From positions 40,456,045 through 40,520,044 of the forward strand of contig CM068592.1 of the NCBI GenBank assembly GCA_035048485.1: a stretch of DNA of 64,000 nucleotides, read 5' to 3'. A program made the translations under genes and the position numbers. The notes below the pieces were generated by a model. It was not told the origin of the DNA and ran no database searches. It saw nothing but the letters and a program-made list of their open reading frames with translations. Below are positions 38,291-50,362 of this stretch, piece after piece (within the stretch, counting starts at the first letter, position 1; the number at the start of each line of letters is the position of its first letter). Origin of the DNA: Pteria penguin (lineage: Eukaryota; Mollusca; Bivalvia; Pterioida; Pteriidae).

Positions 38291-40304
38291 ATACAGAAAA
38301 TATTTTCTATATTAGATTTATCCCCATTTACAGTTTTGTTGTATTCACAAGATGGTTGCTGCAGAAAACTTTTTCAAAATTTGTTCACCCACCATTTCAT
38401 TTTAAAATGAACTATAGGTATTAGTTGAACTTCGTAGTTATTTAAACTGATAATCAGACACGGAAGAGAATAATGTTTATTGCAATGAATGTATTAGTAT
38501 GGATATATATCTACGAATTGCATCCTGGGGCCAGTTGTTTGGAACTTTAACCACTGATTAAGCTCACCAATGGTCAAATTTCATCAGATCATATCTTTGA
38601 AATGAGAAGACTTTAAGTCATAGTCTGTGTATTGATTTGTCATATAAGAAACAAGCTTTGTAAAGTAATTAGATTTTTATACAGAAATCTTATTGTCTCT
38701 CAAACTTTAACCACTGGCAACAACAGGCCCCTGGTCTTAAAAACCTTAAATGAAGACCGTATATCAATGTGTCACTCCTAGTCATACAAATCACTACAAC
38801 AACCTGGTTTCGTACATTAAGATCCACAGTTTCAGAATTTTTCTCAGTACCTTTATACTTATGATTTTTTTTTAGATCGACGCACTTATCGAAGCAGTCT
38901 TTGTGATACTGGATTTGTCTAGTGAATGTACTAAAGTCGCCCCGCCAAATATAGCCGTATAACGCGGTGGTTTTGATTATGCATATTTCAGATCCCAATA
39001 TCTAAGTTTGGTGTCTTCACACAACACTATCACCTACCGTTTCCGGACCCACTTGAGCATTTTGGAGATCCGTCCCCGTCTTTTAAGGTCACCACTGTTG
39101 TCCTCTATCTCACAAGCGCCACTCTTCCTGCAAAACATCGTGAATATTGAACCAATTTTACAAATGTGTTACATGTATATATATAAATATACGTATATCA
39201 ACAATTGTCACATGAAAGGACTGTGCTATTGGCGCTTAGAGAACATTTATTAGACACTGTGTCAATATTTATCAGAGGAATATCAATAACGTAATGTTCT
39301 GTTTACTCGAGGATTTTCATTCAGTTTATATAATTAGGTAATTATAATGTATATGCATGTGTTTTGACCATTTCTCCGGCCTTCATAATGGTCAAACCTT
39401 ACTAAAGATAAAGGTTGAAATGAATCTGATGTGCAGATCTATCCAGGAATTCAATGCATTAGCGTGGATAAAAGTGTGCCAATTTACACTCGTTTTGTGA
39501 TCGTTTTCATTATTTTACGTATATCTTGATAACATTGCCTATTCAAAGTCCAACCCACTCTTCTACACGATCATTCACTCTTTTACAAGACAACTTTGCT
39601 ATGGGCTATTCAGGATTTTGGACGTTCACAGTGTTTGACAGGGTCTATGGTTTACATTTCTGCCTATGGACGTACATGTACAACCATGCTGACCATCGAC
39701 CGGGTGTGGATCGAACTCGCAACTTCTCCCTAACTTTACTGAATACGTTTATCTTCCAACCACGCAGGACTTCAGATAAAATGTCGTTAATCCATATACA
39801 TGACGGAAGAACACACTGTATTCAATTATCCTGGCGACGTAATTATAAAGCACTATGCCCGCGGCAGCAGCCATGACAAATGGGCTAGGTGTTTAAAATC
39901 GGTAATAGCAACTTTAAGAAGAAAGTCAAGGTTACTTATCTTGGTGGCAATAAGAATGGGGTTCAGCTATAGGCAAGTAACCATATAAATCAAAAGTTTC
40001 TGATCAAATATATGATCATGGCCACTTAATCACCATCTGATCTTGTCAAGGTTTAGATTAGTAATGTCATATATAATGTAGACGCTACATTTTATCCTAT
40101 TTTAATTTTATCTTTGTATTATTTCTACTGCTAGTATGAAAGTTACGGTCAAGGTCACTGATCTCGGTGTCAATTGATAAGCTTTTAATATTTCTCTTTA
40201 TATTATTAGGGCATTATATAATCTAAATGTTTCATGTGTAGAATAGGTGTATTAAATTTGAAGCCTTTGTCCCATATTACCAGGGTTAATGTTGTATACG
40301 GAGA
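38291..40304. other. Intergenic DNA with a possible SINE remnant at 39.7 kb
   Basis: No gene recognised. On the minus strand 39700-39722 gives GCGAGTTCGATCCAC, a B-box-like string in a tRNA-like context, probably a decayed SINE head. Plus frames at 39526-39876 and 39008-39253 lack motifs. Confidence 0.4.
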
Positions 40305-40850
40305 CAGATTGCCCCAGTGGTATGGCACTCGACTTCAAATCTAAGGACCCTGGCTCAATTCCGGCTGTCGACTGAAGTGATTTATCATGTTCTGCCTTTC
40401 GCTTCGCCATTCGTATGAGATATTATTCACCGAGCTCCCGTGTCACGGTATAAACTGAGGCCCTTGTTACGGTATAAGCCGAGGCCCCGTGTCACAGTAT
40501 AAACCGAGCCCCGTGTAACGGTATAAACCGAGACCCTTGTCACGGTATAAACCGAGGCCTCTGGTAACTGTATAAACCGTGGCCCCAGTCACGCTATAAA
40601 CCAAGCCCTCGTGTAACGGTATAAACTGAGGCGCGAGTCAAGGTATAAACCGAGCCCCCGTGTTACGGTTATAGATTAGGGCCCCGTATCACAGTATAAG
40701 CCGAAATCCCAGGTCACGATTTATGTTGGCAACTACATGATCCTTCATTACTTCGTGTGGGTCTGTAACAGCGGACAAAATCATGACCTAATGCACCAAC
40801 CCCGTGCCGCCACCATATTAGTGCAATAATTTGGGGGAAATGTAAAAAAA
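40305..40850 (+). mobile_element. SINE with an internally expanded 24/25-bp array
   Basis: The tRNA-like head at 40312-40372 has an A-box-like CCCAGTGGTATGGCACTCG and a B-box-like TGGCTCAATTCC. The body phrase CCGTGTCACGGTATAAAC, present once in ordinary related SINEs (compare GAGGCCCCGTGTCAACC near 23325 and TGTGTCACGGTAAGAGC near 53691), is here repeated about 11 times. Near 40790-40840 the distal part resumes with CCGTGCCGCCACCATATTAG and an A-rich tail, the V-type 3' region. This is a second example of an array nested inside a SINE. Confidence 0.7.
40435..40715 (+). repeat. 24/25-bp array inside a SINE, about 11 copies
   Basis: Unit CCCGTGTCACGGTATAAACC plus GAGG, at spacings of 24-25 bp (40444, 40468, 40493, 40517 and onward), with moderate divergence. 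It lies between a SINE head and a SINE tail. Confidence 0.85.
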
Positions 40851-41055
40851 AAACCAAATAAATGTTATTACATCCCGTAATGTATCAAGAATGGGCAAAA
40901 GTAGATATGAAGAATAAAAATTATTCCTTATTATGCAGATAAATGAATTCTTCATACCATGCTGTGTCGTATTCCATTTGGTAACACTTTTACTAAAAGT
41001 ATACACCGACCTCTATTACAAGGTAAATATCCGTAGAACTTCGTCATTGTCTATA
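40851..41055. other. Spacer between SINE and satellite
   Basis: AT-rich, no feature recognised. Confidence 0.5.
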
Positions 41056-43963
41056 ATTAGTCCTTCACACTTAATACAAAAGCCACAGTAAGGCTATACG
41101 CTGCAGTTAGTCCACTCGTTCACACCTAATACTAAGGCCACAGTTAGGTTACACGCCGCTCTTAGTCCACTCGTTCACACTCAATGTTAAGACCACTGTA
41201 AGGTTATACACCGCAGTTAGTCTATTCGTTCACACCTAATACTAAGGCCACGGTTAGGTTATACACCGCTGTTAGTCCACTCGTTCGCACTTAATATTAA
41301 GGCCACTGTAAGATTACACGCCGCTGTTAGTCCATTCGTTCACACTTAATGTTAAGGCCATTGTAAGGTTATACATGCTGTTAGTCCATTCGTTTACAAT
41401 GTTAAGGCCACTGTAAGGTTACACGCCGCTATTAGTCCACTCGTTCACACCTAATGCTAAGGGCATAGTAAGGTTACACGCCGTTGCTAGATTACTCGTC
41501 CATTCGTTCACCCTTAATGTTAAGGCCACTGTAAGGTTATACGTCGCTGTTAGTCTATTCGTTCACACCTAATGCTTTAGTCCACTCGTTCACACTTAAT
41601 GCTAAGGCCACTGTAGGGTTACACGCCGCTGTTAGTCCATTCGTTCACACCTAATGCTTTAGACCACTCGTTCACACTTAATGTTAAGGCCACTGTAAGT
41701 TTACACGCCGCTGTTAGTCTATTCGTTCACACCTAATGCTTTAGTCCACTCGTTCACACTTAATGCTAAGGCCACTGTAAGGTTACACGCCGCTCTTAGT
41801 CTATTCGTTCACACCTAATGCTTTAGTCCACTCGTTCACACTTAATGTTAAGGCCACTGTAAGGTTACACGCCGCTGTTAGTCCACTCATTCACACCTAA
41901 TACTAAGACCATTGTAAGGTTACACGCCACTGTTAGTCCATTCGTTCACACCTAATGCTTTAGTCCACTCGTTCACACTTAATGTTAAGGCCACTGTAAG
42001 GTTACACGCCGCTGTTAGTCTATTCGTTCACACCTAATGCTTTAGTCCACTCGTTCACACTTAATGTTAAGGCCACTGTAAGGTTACACGCCGCTGTTAG
42101 TCCACTCATTCACACCTAATACTAAGACCATTGTAAGATTACTGCTTTAGTCCACTCGTTCACACTTAATGTTAAGGCCACTGTAAGGTTACACGCCGCT
42201 GTTAGTCCATTCGTTCACACCTAATGCTTTAGACCACTCGTTCACACTTAATGCTAAGGCCACTGTAAGGTTACACGCCGCTGTTAGTCCATTCGTTCAC
42301 ACCTAATGCTTTAGACCACTCGTTCACCCTTAATGTTAAGGCCACTGTAAGGTTATACGCCGCTGTTAGTCCACTCGTTCACACCTAATACTAAGACCAT
42401 TGTAAGGTTATACGCCGCTGTTAGTCCACTCGTTCACACCTAATGCTAAGGGCATAGTAAGGTAACACGCCGCAGTTAGTTTACTCGTCCATTCGTTCAC
42501 ACCTAATACTAAAGCCACAGTAAGGTTACACGAAGCTGTTAGTCCATTCGTTAACACTTAATGTTAAGGCCATTGTAAGGTTATACGCCGCTGTCAATCC
42601 ACTCGTTCACACCTAATGCTAAAGTCATAGTAAGGTTATACGCCGCTGTTAATCCACTCGTTCACACCTAATGCTAAAGTCACAGTAAGGTTATCCGCTG
42701 CTGTATGGTCCACTCGTTCACAGTTAATGCTAAGGGCATAGTAAGGTTACACGCCGTTGCTAGATTACTCGTCCATTCGTTCACCCTTAATGTTAAGGCC
42801 ACTGTAAGGTTATACGTCGCTGTTAGTCTATTCGTTCACACCTAATGCTTTAGTCCACTCGTTCACACTTAATGCTAAGGCCACTGTAAGGTTACACGCC
42901 GCTGTTAGTCCATTCGTTCACACCTAATGCTTTAGACCACTCGTTCACACTTAATGTTAAGGCCACTGTAAGTTTACACGCCGCTGTTAGTCTATTCGTT
43001 CACACCTAATGCTTTAGTCCACTCGTTCACACTTAATGCTAAGGCCACTGTAAGGTTACACGCCGCTCTTAGTCTATTCGTTCACACCTAATGCTTTAGT
43101 CCACTCGTTCACACTTAATGTTAAGGCCACTGTAAGGTTACACGCCGCTGTTAGTCCACTCATTCACACGTAATACTAAGACCGCTGTAAGGTTACACGC
43201 CGCTGTTAGTCCATTCGTTCACACCTAATGCTTTAGTCCACTCGTTCACACTTAATGTTAAGGCCACTGTAAGGTTACACGCCGCTGTTAGTCTATTCGT
43301 TCACACCTAATGCTTTAGTCCACTCGTTCACACTTAATGTTAAGGCCACTGTAAGGTTACACGCCGCTGTTAGTCCACTCATTCACACCTAATACTAAGA
43401 CCATTGTAAGATTACTGCTTTAGTCCACTCGTTCACACTTAATGTTAAGGCCACTGTAAGGTTACACGCCGCTGTTAGTCCATTCGTTCACACCTAATGC
43501 TTTAGACCACTCGTTCACACTTAATGCTAAGGCCACTGTAAGGTTATACGCCGCTGTTAGTCCACTCGTTCACACCTAATACTAAGGCCACTGTAAGGTT
43601 ATACGCCGCTGTAAGTCCACTCGTTCACACCTAATGCTAAGGGCATAGTAAGGTAACATGCTGCAGTTAGTTTACTCGTCCATTCGTTTACACCTAATAC
43701 TAAAGCCACAGTAAGGTTACACGAAGCTGTTAGTCCATTCGTTCACACTTAATGTTAAGGCCATTGTAAGGTTATACGCCGCTGTCAATCCACTCGTTCA
43801 CACCTAATGCTAAAGTCATAGTAAGGTTATACTCCGCTGTTAATCCACTCGTTCACACCTAATGCTAAAGTCACAGTAAGGTTATCCGCTGCTGTATGGT
43901 CCACTCGTTCACAGTTAATGCTGAAGTAATAGGAAGGTTATAAGCCGCTGCATGGTCCACTAT
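41056..43963 (+). repeat. Composite 55/82-bp satellite with higher-order structure
   Basis: Basic unit of about 55 bp: TTAGTCCACTCGTTCACACT, TAATGTTAAGGCCACTGTAA, GGTTACACGCCGCTG. It is often joined to a 27-bp partial unit, TCGTTCACACCTAATGCTTTAG, giving 82-bp composite units. A 1273-bp block recurs in tandem: GGGCATAGTA at 41461 and 42734, ACTGCTTTAG at 42141 and 43414. The second block lacks about 82 bp, since later markers are 1191 bp apart (42451/43642 and 42691/43882). The left 400 bp is the most diverged. No protein coding. Confidence 0.95.
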
Positions 43964-44138
43964 ATCATGCTATCTAATCATCATACATATAAATTCACTT
44001 CATAATTACAGGACAAACACTACATCAATGTAGTAATAGTTGATTTGTGTGACATTTGATTGATACAGTAGACCACATGTAAACGAGACTTCAGAGTGTT
44101 GTGAGAACACCACATTGTGATATCGTATTATTACTTCA
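43964..44138. other. Spacer between arrays
   Basis: Short AT-rich spacer, nothing recognised. Confidence 0.5.
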
Positions 44139-44936
44139 TTTGTGAGTAAGCAGAGTAATTCGTTTGTCTGTAAGCAGAGTAATTCGTTTTGTCAGTAAGC
44201 AGAGTAATTCGTTTGTCAGCAAGCAGAGTAATTCATTTGTCTGTAAGCAGTAATTCATTTGTCAGTAAGCAGAGTAATTCATTTGTCAGTAAGCAGAGTA
44301 CTTCGTTTGTCAGTAAGCAGAGTAATTCGTTTGTCAGTGAGCAGAGTAATTCGTTTGTCCGTAAGCAGAGTAATTCGTTTGTCAGTAAGCAGAGTAATTC
44401 GTTTGTCCGTAAGCAGAGTAATTCGTTTGTCAGTAAGCAGAGTAATTCGTTTGTCAGTAAGCAGAGTAATTCGTTTGTCAGTAAGCAGAGTAATTCATTT
44501 GTCAGTAAGCAGAGCAATTCATTTGTCAGTAAGCAGAGTACTTCGTTTGTCAGTAAGCAGAGTAATTCGTTTGTCTGTAAGCAGAGTAATTCGTTTGTCT
44601 GTAAGCAGAGTAATTCGTTTGTCAGTAAGCAGAGTAATTCGTTTGTCAGTAAGCAGAGTAATTCGTTTGTCAGTAAGCAGAGTAATTCGTTTGTCCGTAA
44701 GCAGAGTACTTCGTTTGTCAGTAAGCAGAGTAATTCATTTGTCAGTAAGCAGAGTAATCCATTTGTCAGTAAGCAGAGTACTTCGTTTGTCAGTAAGCAG
44801 AGTAATTCGTTTGTCAGTGAGCAGAGTAATTCGTTTGTCCGTAAGCAGAGTAATTAGTTTGTCAGTAAGCAGAGTAATTCGTTTGTCCGTAAGCAGAGTA
44901 ATTCATTTGTGAGTAAGCAGAGTAATTCATTTTACT
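44139..44936 (+). repeat. 24-bp minisatellite, about 33 copies
   Basis: Unit GTCAGTAAGCAGAGTAATTC plus GTTT, with point variants (CCGTAAG, CTGTAAG, TACTTCG, TTCATTT). Because 24 is a multiple of three, two plus frames (222 and 217 codons, SKQSNSFV and VSRVIRLS repeats) and one minus frame (94 codons) are open simultaneously. No real gene would be open in three frames, so I reject coding. Each unit has a GTAAG string. Confidence 0.95.
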
Positions 44937-45097
44937 CTTACTGCGATACTGGCGTTTTGGTTGGCAAAATCAAACTTTCCACCGCAAAATGACATCAGAT
45001 TCAATCAATATTTTTATGACGTCAATTTTTTTACGGGAAATGTTATCATTTACCAATCAAAACGTCAATCCCGCAGTAAATTACCCCTCCAGAAAAA
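44937..45097. other. Left part of a TGACGTCA-rich region
   Basis: Contains TGACGTCA at 45017-45024 and leads into the inverted repeat at 45098. Possibly part of the same composite transposon. Confidence 0.4.
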
Positions 45098-45295
45098 GCA
45101 ATTTTTCATTGTGATAACGTCATCTGAGGTCCGACAAATAACACATTTACTTATGACGTTATTAATATGATCACTGAAAATCGTCTGAAAGTCACGCTTT
45201 TTACGAGCCGTGAAAGGGTCAATTCCTTTTATGACGTCATAAACAAATGTGTTACTTGTCAGACCTTAGTTGACGTCATCACAAAGAAAAATTGC
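45098..45295. mobile_element. Hairpin MITE with TGACGTCA, 198 bp
   Basis: Left arm 45098-45159 (GCAATTTTTCATTGTGATAA onward) and right arm 45234-45295 are inverted complements over 62 bp with about 10 mismatches. The centre, about 74 bp, contains GTGAAAGGGTCAATTCC, similar to GAAGGGTCAATT at the end of the element at 11.2 kb. TGACGTCA lies at 45232-45239 and 45271-45278. No coding capacity. Confidence 0.7.
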
Positions 45296-45340
45296 GGTTT
45301 GTGAAAGGGTGGAATACACTCTTCCATTAAACGTTACTTT

Positions 45341-45465
45341 ACATTGTGATGACGTCATCAGAGGTCCGACAAACCTCCAACAAACCATGTCATGGTCATA
45401 AATAGAACTGAAAATCCTCTGAAAGTCATGCTCTTTTATGAACTGTGGAAAGGTGAATAGTGAAA
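45341..45465 (+). mobile_element. Diverged direct copy of the left half of the 45.1-kb MITE
   Basis: ACATTGTGATGACGTCATCA, GAGGTCCGACAAA, CTGAAAATCCTCTGAAAGTC and GCTCTTTTATGAACTGTG follow the order of 45107-45215 (AGGTCCGACAAA, CTGAAAATCGTCTGAAAGTC, GCTTTTTACGAGCCGTG). TGACGTCA is at 45350-45357 in a perfect 10-bp palindrome. A second, truncated copy or part of a longer composite element. Confidence 0.65.
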
Positions 45466-46640
45466 TGATCTAGTGAAATGACGCAAATTTAAGCGGCTAA
45501 ACTTCGTTTTGTCCGATATTGTCTCTAACATCATGTAAAATTGGAATAGGCACTTTTACTATAAACAAATAGAATTAAAATCAAGAAGGTCGTAGGAATC
45601 AGACATCAGAGCAACGATTCGCAATAGTTATCTCCTCTACAATCCCCGGCATGACTTCCGAAATGCAGTTGCTCTTTTAATCTATAACATTTTATATAAA
45701 AAAAACCCCATAAATCTCTTGGAAGAGTTCTTGCAAATAATGTCTTCCCAATAAATAATTGAACACGTAAATGCATACCTTGACTCCGTGTATAATCGTC
45801 CACATTGCTTAAGATGTCACCGACTGAAATCCTGAGCTTAATCTCCCCGACAGATGTTAATTTAGTTTACCGAGAAATTGAGACAACCCAGCATGCACAA
45901 TTAATACTATCCTGCATAAAGATCGCATATGCCCCGACATCATTCTACATATCGTTCGATAGTCTATTCCATCTCGGAGTTTCCTCTGCATATTTGATTT
46001 GTTATAAGACTAAAGCGCTTTACTGGTGTTTGCAGCAGGCGGCCCAGAATTATATGCAATACATGGGGATGTGTTCCTGGTCAGGAGATTATTTTGGCAA
46101 GATTATTTAAAACGTTATGTTAAGTTTAACCTTCTGGTTGACATTTCAGAACTCCTTAACTACATCGCATCCAGGCCCGCTATTGATCCGTGTCCAAATA
46201 CCAAAAAGAGATCTCTTAAACAGATCACTAAATTGGAGGATGAAGAAGAAGAGGAAGGGGAAGAGGAAGTCAAATCATATGTCCTCTGCGCTTTCATTTT
46301 GACCTCTACCCAGTTTCCCACGCAAGCTACAATACATGTTATAGGATAACTTCCAGTGAGTGGATACTGATGTAAGAGAACATATATGTAACATATCTGA
46401 ATAAATTACCATATCTTCTCTAAATGTTTTGTCAAGAGGAGAAAGTGAAATCCAGGGTACTATGTCACGGTTAGGCGCCATGGTAGATATGTGTAGTAAA
46501 GAAGAAGCTGAAGAACTGCTTCGGGCGTGTCTGCTGTGTTGATGAATGAACAACGTAAAATACTTCCGTCACTTACTTTCAGGATCGCAATTTTCAACAA
46601 TTTAACACTAATAAATATAAAACAAAAGGCATCATCCTCA
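45466..46640. other. Intergenic DNA with two unassigned plus ORFs
   Basis: Frames 45805-46110 (101 codons) and 46026-46349 (107 codons) overlap in different registers. The second ends in a basic segment and an acidic run (LEDEEEEEGEEEVKS), encoded by GAAGAAGAAGAGGAAGGGG-type purine-rich DNA at about 46235-46270. No domain is recognised and the acidic run may reflect only purine-rich sequence. Possible exon, unproven. Confidence 0.25.
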
Positions 46641-46669
46641 GACTGTCCGTTTACAAAGAGCAGCTCATC

Positions 46670-47700
46670 AAAATGTTTTGCGTGTAACCTTGACCTTTCT
46701 CCTGGCATTCTCCTCTCGGTATTAGAATTATGTATACCAAGTCTGGCGGTCCTAACCCAAGCCGTCTGACCTGCACCATGTATACAAGCTTTATCAACAA
46801 TGTTTGTGTGTGACCTTGACATTTAACCTTAGAAAACAATAGGCAGTGTCCTCGTGTCATAAGGAGAACACTTGTCAAATTTTTAGTTTGACAATCTTAG
46901 TCCAAATCGTTAACCCTGTATCTTGTCTAAAATGTGTATCAAGAATGCTTAGCATGTGACTTGAACTTTTGACCTTTAGACCTGTAAAATGATAAGTGTC
47001 ATCCTCTCGACATAAATAGTATGTGTACAATTTGGTGGTACTAGCCAAAAGAGTCTGGCTAGAATCATATTTACAACCTATCATCATCTATGTTTACCGT
47101 GAAACATTGTCTTTTGACTTCTTTAAAAAAAACCCCGATAGACATCGTCCTTTATCACAAGGAGTATAAGTACCTATTTTGACGTCCATACTCTAATGAT
47201 GTAGTCTGTGTTGTGTTTACAGCTTTATCAACAATGTTCATCATGTGACCTTGACTTTTGACCTTGGAAACAGATTGCATTGTCGTTTTGTTATAAGAAG
47301 CGTGTGTATCAATGGTGACTATCCTAACCCAAATGATTCGGTATGAAGCTTGTTTACAAGGTCTATCAAGAACGATGTGTGACCTTGATTTTTGACCTCA
47401 GGCCCTGAAAAACAACAGGAGTCAGCTTCTTGTCATAAAGGGTATGTGCACCAAGTCTTAGCCCGATCGAATTTTCTAATTCTTGTTTATATGGTAATCA
47501 CGAATGTTTAGTGTGTGATTTTGACCTTTGCTCCCTAACCTTGAAAAATAATTGGTGTCATTTCTTGTCATAATAAGTATGCGTACTAAGTTTCACGGTC
47601 CTAGTCCAAGTGGTTCCGTCTGTATCTTATTTACAAGCAAGGCGGACAGACAGATCTCCAAAGAGACGTATCGCGCCACACCTTTATACTCCGTCTAAGA
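46670..47700 (+). repeat. Dispersed repeat with about 140-bp units bearing TGACCTTGAC motifs
   Basis: About six diverged units of 135-150 bp. Each contains a version of GTGTGACCTTGACTTTTGACCTT followed by a GTCATAAGGAG-like and a CCAAGT-like phrase (starts near 46680, 46806, 46951, 47100, 47245, 47380 and 47508). The right end carries GGCGGACAGACAGATC and GTCTAAGACGGAC. From general knowledge, long dispersed repeats with recurrent GTGACCTTGACCTTTGACC phrases and terminal GACGGACAGAC runs are common in bivalve genomes. TGACCT pairs separated by one base are also nuclear-receptor half-sites, but sequence resemblance alone shows no function. Confidence 0.6.
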
Positions 47701-49119
47701 CGGACACCCAAAAATTATTAAGCAATTCACTAAACAGATTCCTCTTCCATATGTTGAAAATTATTGCACTGCTTGTCATTAGACAATCTAAAAACTTTCT
47801 CTGAAACCACGTCCGAACAGTAACCCCCACACTGACCATCTCATCACAGCATGACAGTTTTTAATTTCGACATAAGCTAGGATTAGTCATTGTGCCATCA
47901 GGCTTCTCGTGACGCACCCTGGACAATAAGCCGAGAGATTTACTGTAAATTCTATAGCTCACCTATTTTAACCAGTAAACAATATCTCTTATTACAACAC
48001 TTACCTATGTGGAAGAAATCAAAACAATCGACAAAGTCAGAGAGAAGGAATCAAACAAAACACTGAAGGAATAACATAGTATATATAGTAGGTATTTAGG
48101 AAATGAGTAGATATCCCATAATTGTAAGACCATCCAAACTAAAGAGGTTTTAGTACAAAATGAAACAACGCTACACTATAATGTACACCTTACCTTTCAA
48201 CAATCCATTAAAATCACATCTACGAAACTGATATCTGGACTAAGCGCAGCGCTCCATTAAGTCCAGCCTTTTGTTTTGCGAAAATGAGAAGAAAGACAGG
48301 ACAAGTTCAGGTCTTCATCAGACAGAGATCTGACCAAAAGTTTAATTCCATTACTACGTGACAGTCCCTCTTCCCTCTATCCTCTGTCAAACAGGTCTCC
48401 AGGTATTTAAAGTGGGTCACAGGTGAGTGCTTCGAATGATGGGGTTCAGAACATCTTCATACTGAGACGAGGGGGTAATAATGGTCTATTCTTCAAACAT
48501 CTTATCGACAGCAGACAAGATCTAGTCAGTGATTATAAAGTCCTTGATGAATTTAAAAGCAGGTTCCATCTACGGTCGAGATCATATATCAAGTATAATG
48601 AAGGAATGCGAAGACGGAAACTCCTTTTCAACTAAAACGAAAACGGGTGTCATTCAATGTTTTCCACATTACTGATGTTGGGTCCCACAGGTGGATCAAG
48701 GAGATGTTTAAAAATTAAATGAATTTAGAAAATATAAATAAATCTTAGAAAAAAAAACCCCTGAAAAATGTTGATCCTCACCATTTTAAGTGGACTCTTT
48801 GCTTTGTAAAATTTTATCGCCAAAGGACACTTGCGGGAAAGTTCCCATTCAAAAATTGATATATCCACCACTGGATTCTTTTTAACTAGTAAAATGATTT
48901 GATCAGTCATTGCCAATGCATTGCATGCAGTTTGTTTCGTTAGTGTAGGTATCTTATCAGATAGACATGGAGTCGGGAATGTTCGTAAATTTCACAGACT
49001 TGTTTATAGACGACTGCACAGTGGTCACGACCACCTACAAATAAAGATAGGGTTACTTAGTTCTATAACGCAATCCTCTGCCATCTTTTACACGGACAAC
49101 GAATTTAAGACCCCGTTAA
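47701..49119. other. Intergenic DNA; unassigned plus ORF 48423-48635
   Basis: The 70-codon frame at 48423-48635 is charged and has balanced composition (HLRSRSYIKYNEGMRRRK near its end) but matches no family I recognise. The rest is AT-rich with a run of A at 48750-48758. Confidence 0.35.
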
Positions 49120-49283
49120 CAGTGGCGGATTTAGGGGGAAAGGGGGACGTTCGCCACAAGTATGAGTAAAACTTCAGATTTGGCAGCTAAAATGGCTGTA
49201 TATTTTGGTTAATACTTGACTTTCACATGTGTCGGTCTGTCCCCCTTCTTTTTGTTTTCTCGAAAATCCTGGATCCGACACTG
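49120..49283. mobile_element. hAT-like MITE, 164 bp
   Basis: The left end CAGTGGCGGATTTAGGGGG and the right end, read in reverse, CAGTGTCGGATCCAGG form terminal inverted repeats. Just inside, AAAGGGGGAC and its complement GTCCCCCTTC extend the pairing. CAGTGGCGGATC-type termini are typical of small hAT-like elements. An 8-bp target duplication was not clear (GTTAA and GTTAT at the two sides are suggestive only). Confidence 0.55.
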
Positions 49284-50275
49284 GTTATGGAATGCTCGGC
49301 TATATAATGTCACACGTCCAGAAGAATCGACTTCTAGGGCATGGGCTTACAAGTAGGAGGTCAAATGGTCTGGAGCGTGTGGTAGCATATTCAAGTATAC
49401 ATGTATCGTATGTCCAGTCTCGATTTCATATCCGTCAGGGAAATGCCAGGTCACCTGACGAAACTCAGAGGACGTTTACTTCCTGGTACGCCCAGCAACA
49501 AATTGTGGGCGCCACCATAGAGATGAAATAATTCTGGTGTGGTGTTAACAGTACGCAAAGTAATTAATTACTCTTAAGCAAGAAGAGTACAACATCAACA
49601 AAAGATACGTAACTTACGGTTAACAACAACTGCATTTACTTCCTACACGTATCTTAAAAAAAAAACAAACGGCAGCTTCAGTGGCGGATTCTAGAAGTGC
49701 AGAAGGCCCCCCCCCCCTTTTTTTTTCTCCTATCTGGGCAAAGACCATAAATTCTACCGCAAACGAAACCCCCAATTTTACAAGAAATTTAGTCACAGTT
49801 AACAACTGCTTTCAAACAGCAAATTTCAATGCACACAAAAAGCCGCTGCGCCGTATTTAAATTCTGACATTGAATTGTATATAATACTCATTGTTCTTGT
49901 GATATATAAACTATACAGTGTTATACATCCGTATACATACATAGAAACAGAGACAAGTAGCTGAAGCTGTTTTCCGAACTTCCCAATAACGCTGCCAATA
50001 AAAATGCATCCCTCGGCGACAGAATACAATATATTCAATTCCGTACCGACGATCTATACAGTAAACTGAATTTTGATTAAATTAGATCTGTAGCATGGCT
50101 AATGTCTCGTAGTCAACGATATGTAATAATGGCTTTATTATTCACTAACTACGGATCCAGCGTGGTCAGCTGAGCGTTTGAATGAGAGGTACAATCCCAA
50201 GCATTACCTGTCATGAATGCTCGAAACACAGACGGCGCAAAAGTATTTCGACACACAGTACCCCCTCCCCTTTCC

Positions 50276-50276
<1 letters not shown>
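49284..50276. other. Intergenic DNA with SINE-tail-like and hAT-end-like pieces
   Basis: GGGCGCCACCATAGAG at about 49508 resembles a SINE V-type tail. A single CAGTGGCGGATTC at 49679-49691 looks like one hAT-like terminus with no partner found. A C/T homopolymer pair lies at 49708-49726. No gene recognised. Confidence 0.4.

Positions 50277-50361
<85 letters not shown>
50277..50361. repeat. (CA)n microsatellite, about 42 units
   Basis: Uninterrupted CA dinucleotides. Open threonine-histidine frames here are artefacts. Confidence 0.98.

Positions 50362-50362
<1 letters not shown>

Noticed and set aside
44189..44912. 222- and 217-codon SKQSNSFV / VSRVIRLS repeat proteins
   Set aside because: Three frames on two strands are open over the same 24-bp array; no flanking coding sequence.
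46026..46349. 107-codon frame with acidic run as a host gene
   Set aside because: Overlaps another frame, lacks splice or domain evidence; kept only as an unassigned ORF.
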